From Gemmatimonadota bacterium (GTDB lineage Bacteria; Gemmatimonadota; Gemmatimonadetes; Gemmatimonadales; GWC2-71-9): a stretch of DNA of 64,000 bases. Numbering within the stretch: the first letter of the stretch is position 1; every line of letters begins with the position of its first letter. Below the pieces are notes generated by a model. It worked only from the letters and a program-made list of their open reading frames with translations. It searched no databases and was not told where the DNA came from. Shown here in pieces: positions 46,838-55,592 of the stretch. The translations under genes were made by a program, and so were the position numbers. The DNA is taken from NCBI GenBank assembly GCA_016713785.1, contig JADJOM010000003.1, positions 744,001-808,000 on the forward strand, written 5' to 3'.

Positions 46838-47269
46838 GTGGCCAAGATCCTCACGCTGGGCATGCTCAAGCCCGACGCGATCGCCAGCGGCAAGGCGGGG
46901 CAGATCATCGCCCACATCCAGAAGGAAGGCTTCACCATCCGGGCGGCCCGGCTGACCCGGCTGTCGGAGGCCCAGGCGGCCAGGTTCTACGAGGTCCACA
47001 AGGACCGGCCCTTCTACAAGGACCTGGTCTGGTTCATGACCTCCGGCCCGGTCCTGCCGATGGCCTTGGAGCGGGACGATGCCGTGGCCCATTTCCGGAA
47101 GATCCTGGGGGCCACCGACCCGGCCGAGGCCGAGGCGGGCACCATCCGCAAGCTGTACGCGGAATCCAAGGGAAAGAACGCGGTCCACGGGTCCGACAGC
47201 CCGGAGAACGGGGTGCGTGAGGTGGCCTTCTTCTTCCCGGAGAGCGAGATCGCCGGGCTCTGGGGTTGA
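46838..47269 (+). CDS. ndk: Nucleoside-diphosphate kinase
   Basis: Ndk equalises nucleoside triphosphate pools by phosphate transfer through a histidine. The 143-residue protein has the N-terminal TLGMLKPDA and the catalytic H117 in NAVHGSDS, followed by the C-terminal FFFPESEI. GTG at 46838 gives the normal N-terminus (AKILTLGMLKPDA). Placement after sucCD is common and makes sense because Ndk can pass on the nucleotide made by succinyl-CoA synthetase. Confidence 0.96.
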   Translation: MAKILTLGMLKPDAIASGKAGQIIAHIQKEGFTIRAARLTRLSEAQAARFYEVHKDRPFYKDLVWFMTSGPVLPMALERDDAVAHFRKILGATDPAEAEAGTIRKLYAESKGKNAVHGSDSPENGVREVAFFFPESEIAGLWG

Positions 47270-47324
47270 ACCGGCCGCGCCGGGCCGTCCCGGGAGCAGA
47301 TTTCGCGGAGGCCCAACGGTGATC

Positions 47325-47353
47325 TTGACCCAAGTCGTTGTCCCGGTTAGGTT
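47325..47353 (+). promoter_or_regulatory. Promoter of yceD-rpmF-plsX-fab, leaderless or nearly so
   Basis: TTGACC at 47325-47330, a 17-base spacer and TAGGTT at 47348-47353 form a strong promoter. The first ATG is eight bases after the -10 box, so the mRNA should start at or within a base or two of it. Confidence 0.65.
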
Positions 47354-47361
47354 TTGGGGCT

Positions 47362-47826
47362 ATGCTTCTGGTGGACGTTCGGCAGCTGCACGACGGCCCC
47401 GTCGAGACCGAAGGCCAGCTCGCCGCGGATGATCCGTTGTTCACGGGCCTCGAGCTCCAGCTCGAGGGCCCGGTGCGGGTCTCGGGTCGACTGGCCGAGA
47501 CGGGGACCGAGGAGTTCTTCTGGCGCGCGCACGTGGCCGGTCGGCTCCGCGGGGCCTGCCGGCGCTGCCTGGCCGATGTGGTGGTTCCCCTCGAGCAGGA
47601 TATCGAGGTGCTGTTCAGCGCCGACCCGGAGGCCGCCGACGACCCGGCCGTCTACCCGGTGGAAGCGCCTGTGACCCGGATCGATGTCCGGCCGGCGGTG
47701 CGTGAGGAAGTGGCCCTGGCGGCCTCGACCTTCCCGCTCTGCCGCGAGGACTGCGCCGGCCTCTGTCCCCGCTGCGGGACGGATCTCAACACCGGGCCGT
47801 GCGGCTGCGCGGCCCCTTCTCGCTGA
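47362..47826 (+). CDS. DUF177 (YceD-like) protein
   Basis: The DUF177/YceD family lies beside rpmF in very many bacteria and is needed for 23S rRNA accumulation in some. The 154-residue product shows the family core GRLRGACRRCLADVVVPLEQDIEVLF. Its cysteine-rich C-terminus (PLCREDCAGLCPRCGTDLN and CGC) could bind zinc. ATG at 47362 is chosen because the promoter ends eight bases upstream; an earlier GTG would lie inside the -10 region. rpmF follows after nine bases. Confidence 0.88.
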   Translation: MLLVDVRQLHDGPVETEGQLAADDPLFTGLELQLEGPVRVSGRLAETGTEEFFWRAHVAGRLRGACRRCLADVVVPLEQDIEVLFSADPEAADDPAVYPVEAPVTRIDVRPAVREEVALAASTFPLCREDCAGLCPRCGTDLNTGPCGCAAPSR

Positions 47827-47835
47827 GGCTTCACG

Positions 47836-48018
47836 ATGGCTGTCCCGAAGCGCAAGACGTCCAAGTCCCGCAAGCGGCTCCGGCGGGGGCACCACAAGGC
47901 CGCCTCCGTGGCCACCCAGCCGTGTCCGCGCTGCACCTCCCCGAAGCTGTCGCACCGGGTCTGCCCGACCTGCGGCTACTACCGGGGCAAGAAGATGATT
48001 GAGGTCGAGGACGCCTGA
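47836..48018 (+). CDS. rpmF: 50S ribosomal protein L32
   Basis: L32 is a small zinc-ribbon protein of the large ribosomal subunit. The 60-residue product has the start MAVPKRKTSKSRKRLRR and four zinc ligands in two CxxC pairs (CPRC and CPTC). It is the version with all cysteines, not the zinc-free paralog. The yceD-rpmF-plsX order is conserved widely. Confidence 0.97.
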   Translation: MAVPKRKTSKSRKRLRRGHHKAASVATQPCPRCTSPKLSHRVCPTCGYYRGKKMIEVEDA

Positions 48019-48020
48019 CG

Positions 48021-49034
48021 GTGATCCGGATCGCTCTCGACGCCATGGGCGGGGACAACGCCCCGCAGGCGGAAGTCGAGGGTGCCGTACAGGCCCTGAC
48101 CGAGCTCCCCCCGGGGTTCGTGATCCAGCTGGTGGGGCGACGCGAGGCCATCGAGGCCGAGCTGGCCCGCCACCCCGGCGTCGACCGGTCGCGCATCGAA
48201 CTCCATGATGCGCCCGACGTCATCGGCATGCACGAGAAGCCGCTGGCCGCCATCCGCAAGAAGCCCAACTCGAGCCTGGCCATCGGGCTCGGCCTGCAGA
48301 AGGCGGGCGCGTCGGACGCCCTGGTCTCCGCCGGCAACACCGGCGCGGTGCTGGTGGGCTCCACGCTGCTGCTGGGCCTCCACGAGGGCGTGGAGCGCGC
48401 CACCGTCGCCTCGCTCATCCCCAGCACCGACGACCCCGTCCTCCTCCTCGACGCCGGCGCCACCATCGACTGCTCGCCCCGCGAGCTGGTCGGCTTTGCC
48501 TGGCTCGGCACCATCTACATGCAGGATGTGCTGGGCCGCCCCAACCCCAAGGTCGGGCTCCTCAACGTGGGCGAGGAGGACGAGAAGGGGAACGCGGCGG
48601 CCAAGGAGGCGCACCAGCTCCTCAAGCAGGCCGCCGGGATCACTTACGTCGGGAACGTCGAGGGCCGGGACATCGTCGCCGGTCACCCCGCGGTCGGCAT
48701 GCTCGACATCGTGGTGTGCGACGGCTTCGTCGGCAACATCGTGCTCAAGTTCTACGAGTCGGTGGCCAAACTCATCGTCAAGCTGGTCAAGCGGGAATCG
48801 CCTGCGGTGCTGCAGCAGCCTGAGATCCGCGGTGTGTTCCGGCACCTGGACTACAGCGAGTATGGCGGCGCCCCGCTGCTCGGGGTCAAGGGCGTGAGCA
48901 TCATCTGCCACGGGTCCTCCTCGCCCAACGCGTTCAAGAACGCGATCCGGGTGGCCACCCAGGCCGTCGCCCACGACCTGAGCGCGCACATCGGGGCCAA
49001 GTTCGCGCGCCGCGAGGCGGAGTCCCGCCCCTGA
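48021..49034 (+). CDS. plsX: Phosphate acyltransferase PlsX
   Basis: PlsX converts acyl-ACP to acyl phosphate, the donor for glycerol-3-phosphate acylation, and so links fatty acid and phospholipid synthesis. The 337-residue product begins IRIALDAMGGDNAP and has SAGNTGAVLVGS and VCDGFVGNIVLK, all typical. The start is GTG at 48021, two bases after the rpmF stop. Its stop overlaps the fabH ATG. Confidence 0.96.
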   Translation: MIRIALDAMGGDNAPQAEVEGAVQALTELPPGFVIQLVGRREAIEAELARHPGVDRSRIELHDAPDVIGMHEKPLAAIRKKPNSSLAIGLGLQKAGASDALVSAGNTGAVLVGSTLLLGLHEGVERATVASLIPSTDDPVLLLDAGATIDCSPRELVGFAWLGTIYMQDVLGRPNPKVGLLNVGEEDEKGNAAAKEAHQLLKQAAGITYVGNVEGRDIVAGHPAVGMLDIVVCDGFVGNIVLKFYESVAKLIVKLVKRESPAVLQQPEIRGVFRHLDYSEYGGAPLLGVKGVSIICHGSSSPNAFKNAIRVATQAVAHDLSAHIGAKFARREAESRP

Positions 49035-50023
49035 TGCAGCGGCCCTTCGCGCATCTCGCCGGTCTCGGCGTCTACCTCCCGTCGCAGGTCGTGACCAACC
49101 AGGACTTCGCCACCCGCCTGGAGACCTCCGACCAGTGGATCGTGGAGCGCACCGGCATCCGGGAGCGCCGCTACGCCTCCCCGGCCGAGCCGGTGTCGGT
49201 CATGGCCCGGGGCGCGAGCGAGGCCGCGTTGCAGCGCGCCGGCCTGACCGCCGCCGAGCTCGACGCCATCCTGGTGGCCACCGCCTCGCCGGACCGGCCG
49301 CTCCCCTCGACCGCCTGCAGCCTGCAGGCCCTCCTCGGGGCCCAGAAGGCGGCCGCCTTCGATCTGTCGGCCGCCTGCTCCGGGTTCCTCTACGGCCTCA
49401 CGGTGGCCGAGGGGCTCATCTGCGCCGGGCAGGCCCGGCACGTGCTCGTCGTCGGGGGCGAGAAGCTCACCGCGATCACCGACCAGCAGGACCGCTCCAC
49501 CGCGATCCTGTTCGGCGATGGGGTGGGCGCGGCGATCGTCTCCGCGGGCAGCCGGGACGGACGGGGGATCCTCTCCACGTTCATCAAGTCCGATGGCCGC
49601 CTCGCGGAGCTGCTCTACATCCCGGGCGGTGGCACCCTCGACCCGATCAGCGAGAAGGTGGTCCGGGAGCGGTCGCACTACATGAAAATGGCCGGCCGCG
49701 AGGTCTTCAAGCACGCGGTGCTCACCATGGCGGAGGCCTGTGACGAGGCCATCCGACGGGCGGGCATCACGCCGGACGCGATCGACCTCATGGTGCCGCA
49801 CCAGGCCAACGTGCGGATCATCGACGCGACCGCCAAGCACGGCGGGATCCCGCCCGAGAAGGTGGTCGTGACCGTCGACCGGTACGGCAACACCTCCGCG
49901 GCCTCGATCCCGATGGCGCTGGCGCACGCGGAGGCGACCGGGCGGCTGCAGCCGGGCATGCTGGTGCTGCTCGTGGCGTTCGGCGCGGGGTTCACCTGGG
50001 GCAGCGCGGTGATCCGGTGGTGA
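49034..50023 (+). CDS. fabH: Beta-ketoacyl-ACP synthase III
   Basis: FabH starts fatty acid synthesis by joining an acyl-CoA with malonyl-ACP. The 329-residue product has the complete catalytic triad: C115 in SAACSGFLYGL, H256 in VPHQANVRI and N286 in RYGNTSAAS. The primer (acetyl-CoA or branched) cannot be decided from sequence. The ATG overlaps the plsX stop and the stop overlaps the fabD start. Confidence 0.96.
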   Translation: MQRPFAHLAGLGVYLPSQVVTNQDFATRLETSDQWIVERTGIRERRYASPAEPVSVMARGASEAALQRAGLTAAELDAILVATASPDRPLPSTACSLQALLGAQKAAAFDLSAACSGFLYGLTVAEGLICAGQARHVLVVGGEKLTAITDQQDRSTAILFGDGVGAAIVSAGSRDGRGILSTFIKSDGRLAELLYIPGGGTLDPISEKVVRERSHYMKMAGREVFKHAVLTMAEACDEAIRRAGITPDAIDLMVPHQANVRIIDATAKHGGIPPEKVVVTVDRYGNTSAASIPMALAHAEATGRLQPGMLVLLVAFGAGFTWGSAVIRW

Positions 50024-50952
50024 CCGTGGTCATGTGCCCCGGCCAGGGGGCCCAGAGGGTCGGCATGGGGAAGGACCTGGCCGAGCGGTTTCCCGAGGCC
50101 CGGGACACCTTTGCCCGCATCGACGACGCCCTCGGGGTGGCCCTCTCCCGGATCATGTGGGAGGGCCCCGAGGCGGAACTCACCCTCACTCACAACACCC
50201 AGCCGGCGATCCTGGCCCACAGCGCCGCGGTGTGGGCGGTGGTGGGGGAGCGGCTTGGTCCCACCCTCCGCGCGGCGGCCGGCCACAGCCTTGGCGAATA
50301 CAGCGCCTACGTGGCCGCGGGCGCGCTGGATGCCGCCAGCGCCGCGCGGCTGGTGCGCCGGCGCGGCGAACTCATGTACGAGGCAGGCACCCGCCGGCCT
50401 GGCGCCATGGCCGCGGTGCTGGGGCTCGACACCGCCCAGGTCGAGGCGGCCTGTGCCGAGGCCTCCACCGGCGCCGAAGTCGCCGTGGCGGCCAACCTCA
50501 ACGCGCCCGACCAGACCGTCCTCTCCGGCGACCCGGCGGCGGTGGAACGCGCGGGGGCGGGGTGCAAGGCGCGCGGGGCCAAGCGGGTGATCGGGCTCAA
50601 GGTGAGCGGGGCGTTCCACTCCCCGCTGATGGAGCCGGCTGTCGCCGGCCTGGCGGAGGCGCTGGCGGGGGCCACCTTCGCCGACCCGAGGGTCCCGATC
50701 GTGGCCAACGCCAGCGCGGAGCCGGTGGCCACCGCGGCCCGCGCGCGGGCCCTGCTCGCGGCTCAGCTCACCGCGCCGGTCCGCTGGGTGGGGTGCATGC
50801 AGCAGGCGGCGGTGCTGGCGCCCGGCGCCACGTTCGTCGAGGTCGGCCCGGGCAACGTCCTGGCCGGCCTGCTCAAGCGGATCGTGCCGGGGGCGCCCAC
50901 GCTCACACTGGGCACCGCCGACGACGTCGAGACGTTCCTCACCACCAGCTGA
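50020..50952 (+). CDS. fabD: Malonyl-CoA:ACP transacylase
   Basis: FabD loads malonate onto acyl carrier protein. The 310-residue protein has the N-terminal CPGQGAQRVGMGKDL and the nucleophile S90 in GHSLGEYSAYVAAG. The later GAFHSPLM holds the catalytic histidine. Two adjacent GTG codons (50017 and 50020) could be the start; 50020 is the more usual N-terminus, and both overlap the fabH stop. Confidence 0.95.
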   Translation: MTVVMCPGQGAQRVGMGKDLAERFPEARDTFARIDDALGVALSRIMWEGPEAELTLTHNTQPAILAHSAAVWAVVGERLGPTLRAAAGHSLGEYSAYVAAGALDAASAARLVRRRGELMYEAGTRRPGAMAAVLGLDTAQVEAACAEASTGAEVAVAANLNAPDQTVLSGDPAAVERAGAGCKARGAKRVIGLKVSGAFHSPLMEPAVAGLAEALAGATFADPRVPIVANASAEPVATAARARALLAAQLTAPVRWVGCMQQAAVLAPGATFVEVGPGNVLAGLLKRIVPGAPTLTLGTADDVETFLTTS

Positions 50953-50966
50953 CGGCGACCGGACGC

Positions 50967-51710
50967 ATGGCGCATCCCATCGATCTCGGCGGCAAGACCG
51001 CCTTTGTCACCGGGTCCACCCGCGGCATCGGCCGCGCGGTGGCCGGTGCGCTGCACCAGGCGGGGGCCCGGGTGGCGATCGTGGGCCGGGACCAGGCCCG
51101 CGCCGAGGCCGTGGCCGCGGAGCTCGGGGAGCGGGCCTGCGGGGTGGCCTGCGACGTGGCCGATGGAGCCCAGGTCGAGGCCGCGGTGGCCCAGGCGGAG
51201 CAGGCGCTCGGCCCGGTGGACATCCTGGTGAACAACGCCGGCATCACCCGCGACAACCTGCTCCTGCGGATGAGCGAGTCCGAGTGGCACGAGGTGCTCG
51301 AGGCGAACCTCACCGGTGCCTTCCACACCACGAAGGCCGTGCTCAAGGGCATGATGAAGCGGCGCGCCGGCCGGATCATCAACGTGACCAGCATCATCGG
51401 CCTGACCGGCAACAAGGGCCAGGCCAACTACGCCGCCAGCAAGGCGGGGCTGATCGGCCTGACCAAGTCGGTGGCCAAGGAGTACGGCAGCCGGGGCCTG
51501 CTGGTCAATGCCGTGGCCCCCGGGTTCATCGACACCGACATGACCAGCGCCTTGCCCGAGGAGGCCCGGACGGCCATGTTGGGCGGCATCGTGCTGGGCC
51601 GCTTCGGACGCCCCGAGGACGTGGCGGGCGCCGTCCTCTTTCTGGCCTCCGATCTGGCGGGCTACATTACCGGACAGGTCCTGGTGGTGGACGGCGGACT
51701 CGCCGTCTGA
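50967..51710 (+). CDS. fabG: 3-oxoacyl-ACP reductase
   Basis: FabG reduces beta-ketoacyl-ACP with NADPH in the elongation cycle. The 247-residue short-chain dehydrogenase has the cofactor loop TGSTRGIGRA, NNAGITRDNLL, and the catalytic Y155 and K159 in YAASKAG. It ends in the typical GQVLVVDGGLAV. Its place between fabD and acpP in a fab operon identifies it as FabG and not as another member of the superfamily. ATG at 50967 follows fabD by 14 bases. Confidence 0.95.
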   Translation: MAHPIDLGGKTAFVTGSTRGIGRAVAGALHQAGARVAIVGRDQARAEAVAAELGERACGVACDVADGAQVEAAVAQAEQALGPVDILVNNAGITRDNLLLRMSESEWHEVLEANLTGAFHTTKAVLKGMMKRRAGRIINVTSIIGLTGNKGQANYAASKAGLIGLTKSVAKEYGSRGLLVNAVAPGFIDTDMTSALPEEARTAMLGGIVLGRFGRPEDVAGAVLFLASDLAGYITGQVLVVDGGLAV

Positions 51711-51752
51711 TCCCGGGCCCCACTTTACCCCCACCTCTCCAAGAGGAACGTC

Positions 51753-51992
51753 ATGAGCAACGTTGAAGAACGCGTCAAGGACATCATCGTCGAGGAACTC
51801 GGCGTCGAACGTGAGAAGCTCACGAACGAGGCCAGCTTCATGGAAGACCTCGGCGCGGACAGCCTCGACACTGTCGAGCTCGTGATGGCGTTCGAGAAGG
51901 AATTCGACATCGACATCCCCGACGAAGAGGCGGAGAAGCTGCGCACCGTCGGCGACGCGCTGAAGTACCTGCACGAGAAGCTCGGGAAGTAG
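51753..51992 (+). CDS. acpP: Acyl carrier protein
   Basis: AcpP carries the growing acyl chain on a phosphopantetheine arm. The 79-residue acidic product has the attachment serine S37 in GADSLDTVELVMAFE. An AGAGGAA ribosome site precedes the ATG. fabF starts two bases after its stop, the usual acpP-fabF pairing. Confidence 0.97.
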   Translation: MSNVEERVKDIIVEELGVEREKLTNEASFMEDLGADSLDTVELVMAFEKEFDIDIPDEEAEKLRTVGDALKYLHEKLGK

Positions 51993-51993
51993 C

Positions 51994-53235
51994 TTGGCGC
52001 GCCGAGTCGTCGTGACCGGGGTCGGGCTGGTGTCTCCGCTCGGCCCCGACGTGGAGAGCACGTGGAGCGGCCTGCTGGCGGGCCGTTCCGGGGCCGCGCC
52101 CATCACCAAGTTCGACCCGGCGCGGCTGAGCGTCCGGTTCGCGTGCGAGGTGAAGGGGTTCGACCCGCTCGCCTACATGGACCGCAAGGAAGCCAAGCGC
52201 TTCGACCTGTTCTCCCAGTTTGCGCTGGGCGCCGCCCACCAGGCGATGACCCAGGCGCAGCTCGAGGGCAAGGTGCCCGACCCCAACCGGGTGGGCGTCA
52301 TCCTCGGCAGCGGCATCGGGGGGATGCAGACGTACGAGGACAACTGCGCCGCGTACATCCTCAAGGGCCCCGACCGGGTGTCTCCCTTCTTCGTGCCGAT
52401 GTTCATCGCCAACATGGCCCCGGGCCTGGTGTCGATGCGCTACGGTCTCAAGGGCCCCAACTACGCCACCGTCTCGGCCTGCGCCTCCTCCGCGCACGCC
52501 ATCGGCGAGTCGTACAACCTGATCCGCGCCGGCACCGCCGACGCCATGGTCACCGGCGGGTCGGAGGCGGCGATCACCGGCCTCACCGTGGCCGCCTTCT
52601 CCAACATGAAGGCCATGTCCACCCGCAATGATGACCCGACCACCGCCAGCCGGCCCTTCGACAAGGACCGGGACGGCTTCGTGCTCGGCGATGGCGGAGC
52701 GGTGGTGGTGCTGGAGAGCCTGGAGCATGCCCAGCGGCGTGGCGCCACGATCCTCGCCGAGGTGGTGGGCTACGGGCTGAGCGGCGATGCATACCACATG
52801 TCCGCGCCCGCACCCGAGGGCGAGGGCGCTCAGCGCGCCATGAAGATGTGCCTGGCCGACGGCGGCCTCCGCCCCGAGGTGGTGGGGTACATCAATGCAC
52901 ACGGCACCTCCACGCCCCAGGGCGACATCGCCGAGACCCAGGCGGTCAAGGCGGTCTTCGGGAGCCACGCCGCGTCGCTCATCTTCGGCTCCACCAAGTC
53001 GATGACCGGGCACCTCCTCGGCGGCGCGGGGGCGCTCGAGTTCGCGGTCTCCATGCTGGTGGCCACGACGGGCAAGGTCCCGCCGACGATCAACCAGTTC
53101 CACACCGATCCCGAGTGCGACCTCTTCTGCGCGCCCAACACCATGGTCGAACGCGCCGTGGATGTGGCCATGTCCAACTCCTTCGGGTTCGGTGGCCACA
53201 ACGTGTCGCTGGCGGTCCGGCGCTTCATGGCCTGA
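51994..53235 (+). CDS. fabF: Beta-ketoacyl-ACP synthase II
   Basis: FabF condenses malonyl-ACP with the growing acyl chain. The 413-residue product has the nucleophile C163 in SACASSAHAIGE and the two catalytic histidines in HGTSTPQGD and SMTGHLLGGAG. The start is a TTG at 51994, two bases after acpP; its N-terminus (ARRVVVTGVGLVSPLG) is normal for the family. It is the last gene of the operon and is followed by a two-part hairpin. Confidence 0.96.
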   Translation: MARRVVVTGVGLVSPLGPDVESTWSGLLAGRSGAAPITKFDPARLSVRFACEVKGFDPLAYMDRKEAKRFDLFSQFALGAAHQAMTQAQLEGKVPDPNRVGVILGSGIGGMQTYEDNCAAYILKGPDRVSPFFVPMFIANMAPGLVSMRYGLKGPNYATVSACASSAHAIGESYNLIRAGTADAMVTGGSEAAITGLTVAAFSNMKAMSTRNDDPTTASRPFDKDRDGFVLGDGGAVVVLESLEHAQRRGATILAEVVGYGLSGDAYHMSAPAPEGEGAQRAMKMCLADGGLRPEVVGYINAHGTSTPQGDIAETQAVKAVFGSHAASLIFGSTKSMTGHLLGGAGALEFAVSMLVATTGKVPPTINQFHTDPECDLFCAPNTMVERAVDVAMSNSFGFGGHNVSLAVRRFMA

Positions 53236-53261
53236 GCCGGCACGGCGGCACGGCGTACCTC

Positions 53262-53296
53262 GCGGCCCCCGGTTGACGAACGTCGCCGGGGGCCGC
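53262..53296 (+). terminator. Two-part GC hairpin after fabF
   Basis: GCGGCCCCCGG (53262-53272) pairs perfectly with CCGGGGGCCGC (53286-53296), with an inner GACG/CGTC stem around AA. No T-tract follows. The design is the same as after sdhB. Confidence 0.55.
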
Positions 53297-53346
53297 AGCC
53301 TTCAGGGAAGGCCCTCGGTCGTGTTTCCCCCTTCCGGTCCCACTCC

Positions 53347-54471
53347 ATGCCCACCTGGCACCGCCTCGGTACCCGTGAGGAGCTCGCCGCCCGGGCGCCC
53401 CTGGCGCTCAAGCTTGACCGGCAGCAGGTCGCGGTGTTCCTCCACGAGGGGCAGTTCCGGGCCATCGGCAATCGCTGCAACCACCGCGGCGGCCCGCTGT
53501 GCGAGGGCCAGGTCCGGGGTGAGTTCGTCATGTGCCCCTGGCACGCCTGGGAATACAGCCTCATCACCGGGCAGGGCCCGCCGGGATACGAGGCGGAGGC
53601 GGTGCCGGTCTTTGCCATCGAGGAGCGCCCCGACGGCGTCTACCTGGACACCGACCCGGTGCGGCCACGGCGCCTGGTACGGCACGACCCGCATCCGCTC
53701 ACGGTGCTCGACACTCGCCCGGCCGGGGGCCCCCCGCGCGTCCTTGGCCTGTCCACCACCGGGATGGACGACGGCAATCCCCGCTTCTCGACGTCGGATC
53801 ACCTGCTGGAGGCCGCGCTGGGGCACGCCCGTTCCCACCTGGGCGCGGAGACCCGCCTGCTGCGGCTGCGGGAGCTCCAGTTCCGGGCCTGCGAGGGGAA
53901 CTACTCCAAGGCGGCGCAGGCCTGCACCTGGCCCTGCGCCATCACGGAGCGTGACCCGGAGGACCAGCTGACCCCGGTGTACGAGGGGCTGGTGCAGTGG
54001 GCCGACGTGGTCCTCCTTGCCACGCCCATCCGGTGGGGCCAGGCCTCGGCGCTGTACTACCGCATGGCGGAGCGCCTCAACTGCATCCAGAACCAGATGA
54101 CCATCCACAACCGGTGCCTGATCCAGCGCAAGGTCGCGGCGTTCATCGTCACCGGGGGCCAGGACAACGTGCAGGGGGTCGCGGGGCAGCTGCTGACCTT
54201 CTGGGGCGAGCTGGGGTTCCTGTTCCCGCAGTTCCCGTTCATCGCCCACACGCGTGGCTGGGACGCCGAGGACATGGAGACCAACGTCCGACAGGTGCGG
54301 GCCAGCGAGGCCCTCGCCGGCGCCGCCCGCGAACTGGCGGAGCGCTCGGTGGAGCTCTGGGCGTTGCTGGACCGGCACCGGGCCGCGACGGTGCGGCCGA
54401 TGGAGCGGAGTGGCCGCAAGGCCCAGCGGCTGGGGGGAGTGCCGGCTGCGGAGGAGGAGGCTAGCGGGTGA
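53347..54471 (+). CDS. Rieske ferredoxin-flavodoxin-fold (FMN reductase-like) fusion
   Basis: The first 105 residues are a Rieske domain: C44/H46 in CNHRGGPLC and C63/H66 in CPWHAWEY coordinate a 2Fe-2S cluster. From about residue 130 a flavodoxin-like domain of the NADPH-dependent FMN reductase family follows (RVLGLSTTGMDDGNPR, ACEGNYSKAAQACTWPC, VVLLATPIRWGQASALYYR, VTGGQDNVQG). Two extra cysteines in the flavodoxin domain resemble iron-sulfur flavoproteins. The 374-residue fusion could pass electrons between NAD(P)H or FMN and the Rieske centre; the partner is unknown. It stands alone after the fab hairpin, and its 3' end overlaps the opposite gene by 11 bases. Confidence 0.75.
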   Translation: MPTWHRLGTREELAARAPLALKLDRQQVAVFLHEGQFRAIGNRCNHRGGPLCEGQVRGEFVMCPWHAWEYSLITGQGPPGYEAEAVPVFAIEERPDGVYLDTDPVRPRRLVRHDPHPLTVLDTRPAGGPPRVLGLSTTGMDDGNPRFSTSDHLLEAALGHARSHLGAETRLLRLRELQFRACEGNYSKAAQACTWPCAITERDPEDQLTPVYEGLVQWADVVLLATPIRWGQASALYYRMAERLNCIQNQMTIHNRCLIQRKVAAFIVTGGQDNVQGVAGQLLTFWGELGFLFPQFPFIAHTRGWDAEDMETNVRQVRASEALAGAARELAERSVELWALLDRHRAATVRPMERSGRKAQRLGGVPAAEEEASG

Positions 54472-55540
54472 GCGGGGGCAGGGTGGAGTGCCGCAGCCCC
54501 TGGATGAGCAGGGCCAGGGAGATCGGAAAGCGCTCGCCCGCCGCCGGCGCGATCGTCGCGTAGCTGACCAGGGAGGTCCGCAGCCGCTCGTACGCGGCCG
54601 CGGCCTCCGGTTTCTGGAAGGTCACCCGGGCCGGCTCGAGCACCAGCCGGTTGCGCTCGGTGTTCAGAAGGGTGTACAGCTCCTCGAGGTTCCGGATCAG
54701 CGTTTCGGTCCGCGCCGCGCCCGCCATGTTCTCCAGGTGAATGAACCGCACCCGCCACTCGGACATCTCGGCCCGGGTCCAGCGGCCGGAAGCCAGCATG
54801 CGGCTGGCGGAGTCCTGGTAGGCCCCCTCGACGGCCAGGGCACGGGTCCGGAATCCGGCGCGCAGCACCCGGAAGACGTGTAGCCGCTCGAGCAGGGCGG
54901 CCACGCTGTCCTGGCTGCGCAGCCGTTCCATGGCGAGCAGGTCACCAAGGCCGAGGGTCCGAACACTGTCGGAGAAGGTGGCGCTGAGGATCTCCCCCGT
55001 CTGCACCAGCCGGTTGGCCAGGTTGTACGGCTCCATGCGAAGGCGGGTCTGGGCATCGCTGTGCTGCCCCGGCGCCGGGAGCGGGGGGAGGTTCCGGGCG
55101 CTGCGGGAGGAGTCCCGGAGTCGGATCGCCTCCTCGCTGGTCTCTGCGGTCGGGAGCACCGCCAGGCTGACGCCCACCAGCAGGATCAGGCCGGCCACGG
55201 CGGTGGCGGAGGGGAGGATCCACCCGGGACGCTTGCGGGCGGCCAGCTCGCGGGCGCTCTGGGACACCATCTGGTACACCGGCACGGTGCCACCATGCAC
55301 CAGCTCGCCCACGGTTGGGAGTGGCGCCAGGTCCTCCTGGTCCACGGTGGCGACCAGGCTGGCGGCGCGCTCACGAGCGGCGGCGTACTCCGGGTGCACG
55401 GTGATCGGCAGCCACTGCTCGATCTTGGAGTGAAAGACCATCGCCTCAGGCGAAATCACCCCGCTCTGGATGCCCAGGGCGAGTTCTTCGACCGAACGGA
55501 ATACGGCCTCCTCCCCGGAGGCGAGCCGGACACGGAACAT
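54461..55540 (-). CDS. Membrane protein with GYF_2-like N-terminal domain, paralog A
   Basis: I do not recognise a characterised family. The 359-residue product starts with a 55-residue domain (FRVRLASGEEAVFR, ELALGIQSG, VFHSKIEQWLPITVHPEY) whose layout recalls the GYF_2/DUF4339 module. One membrane helix follows near residues 106-125 (ILPSATAVAGLILLVGVSLAVL), then a helical, probably extracytoplasmic domain. About 31 of the first 56 residues are identical to the gene upstream at 55593, so the two are tandem paralogs, separated by 52 bases. A TATACT box lies eight bases before the ATG. The last 11 bases overlap the Rieske fusion on the other strand. Confidence 0.6.
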   Translation of the reverse strand: MFRVRLASGEEAVFRSVEELALGIQSGVISPEAMVFHSKIEQWLPITVHPEYAAARERAASLVATVDQEDLAPLPTVGELVHGGTVPVYQMVSQSARELAARKRPGWILPSATAVAGLILLVGVSLAVLPTAETSEEAIRLRDSSRSARNLPPLPAPGQHSDAQTRLRMEPYNLANRLVQTGEILSATFSDSVRTLGLGDLLAMERLRSQDSVAALLERLHVFRVLRAGFRTRALAVEGAYQDSASRMLASGRWTRAEMSEWRVRFIHLENMAGAARTETLIRNLEELYTLLNTERNRLVLEPARVTFQKPEAAAAYERLRTSLVSYATIAPAAGERFPISLALLIQGLRHSTLPPLTR

Positions 55541-55548
55541 GATGGAGC

Positions 55549-55578
55549 AGTATAACTTCGGCGCCTATCGGGCGGGAA
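55549..55578 (-). promoter_or_regulatory. Promoter for a leaderless paralog A transcript
   Basis: On the minus strand TATACT (55554-55549) ends eight bases before the ATG at 55540, and TTCCCG (55578-55573) lies 18 bases upstream of it. No ribosome site is visible, which fits a leaderless message. Confidence 0.45.
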
Positions 55579-55592
55579 GCACCAGCGCGGGA

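Noticed and set aside
53273..53278. TTGACG as a -35 box for the Rieske fusion gene
   Set aside because: It lies in the loop of the hairpin after fabF, and no -10 box stands 16-18 bases downstream.
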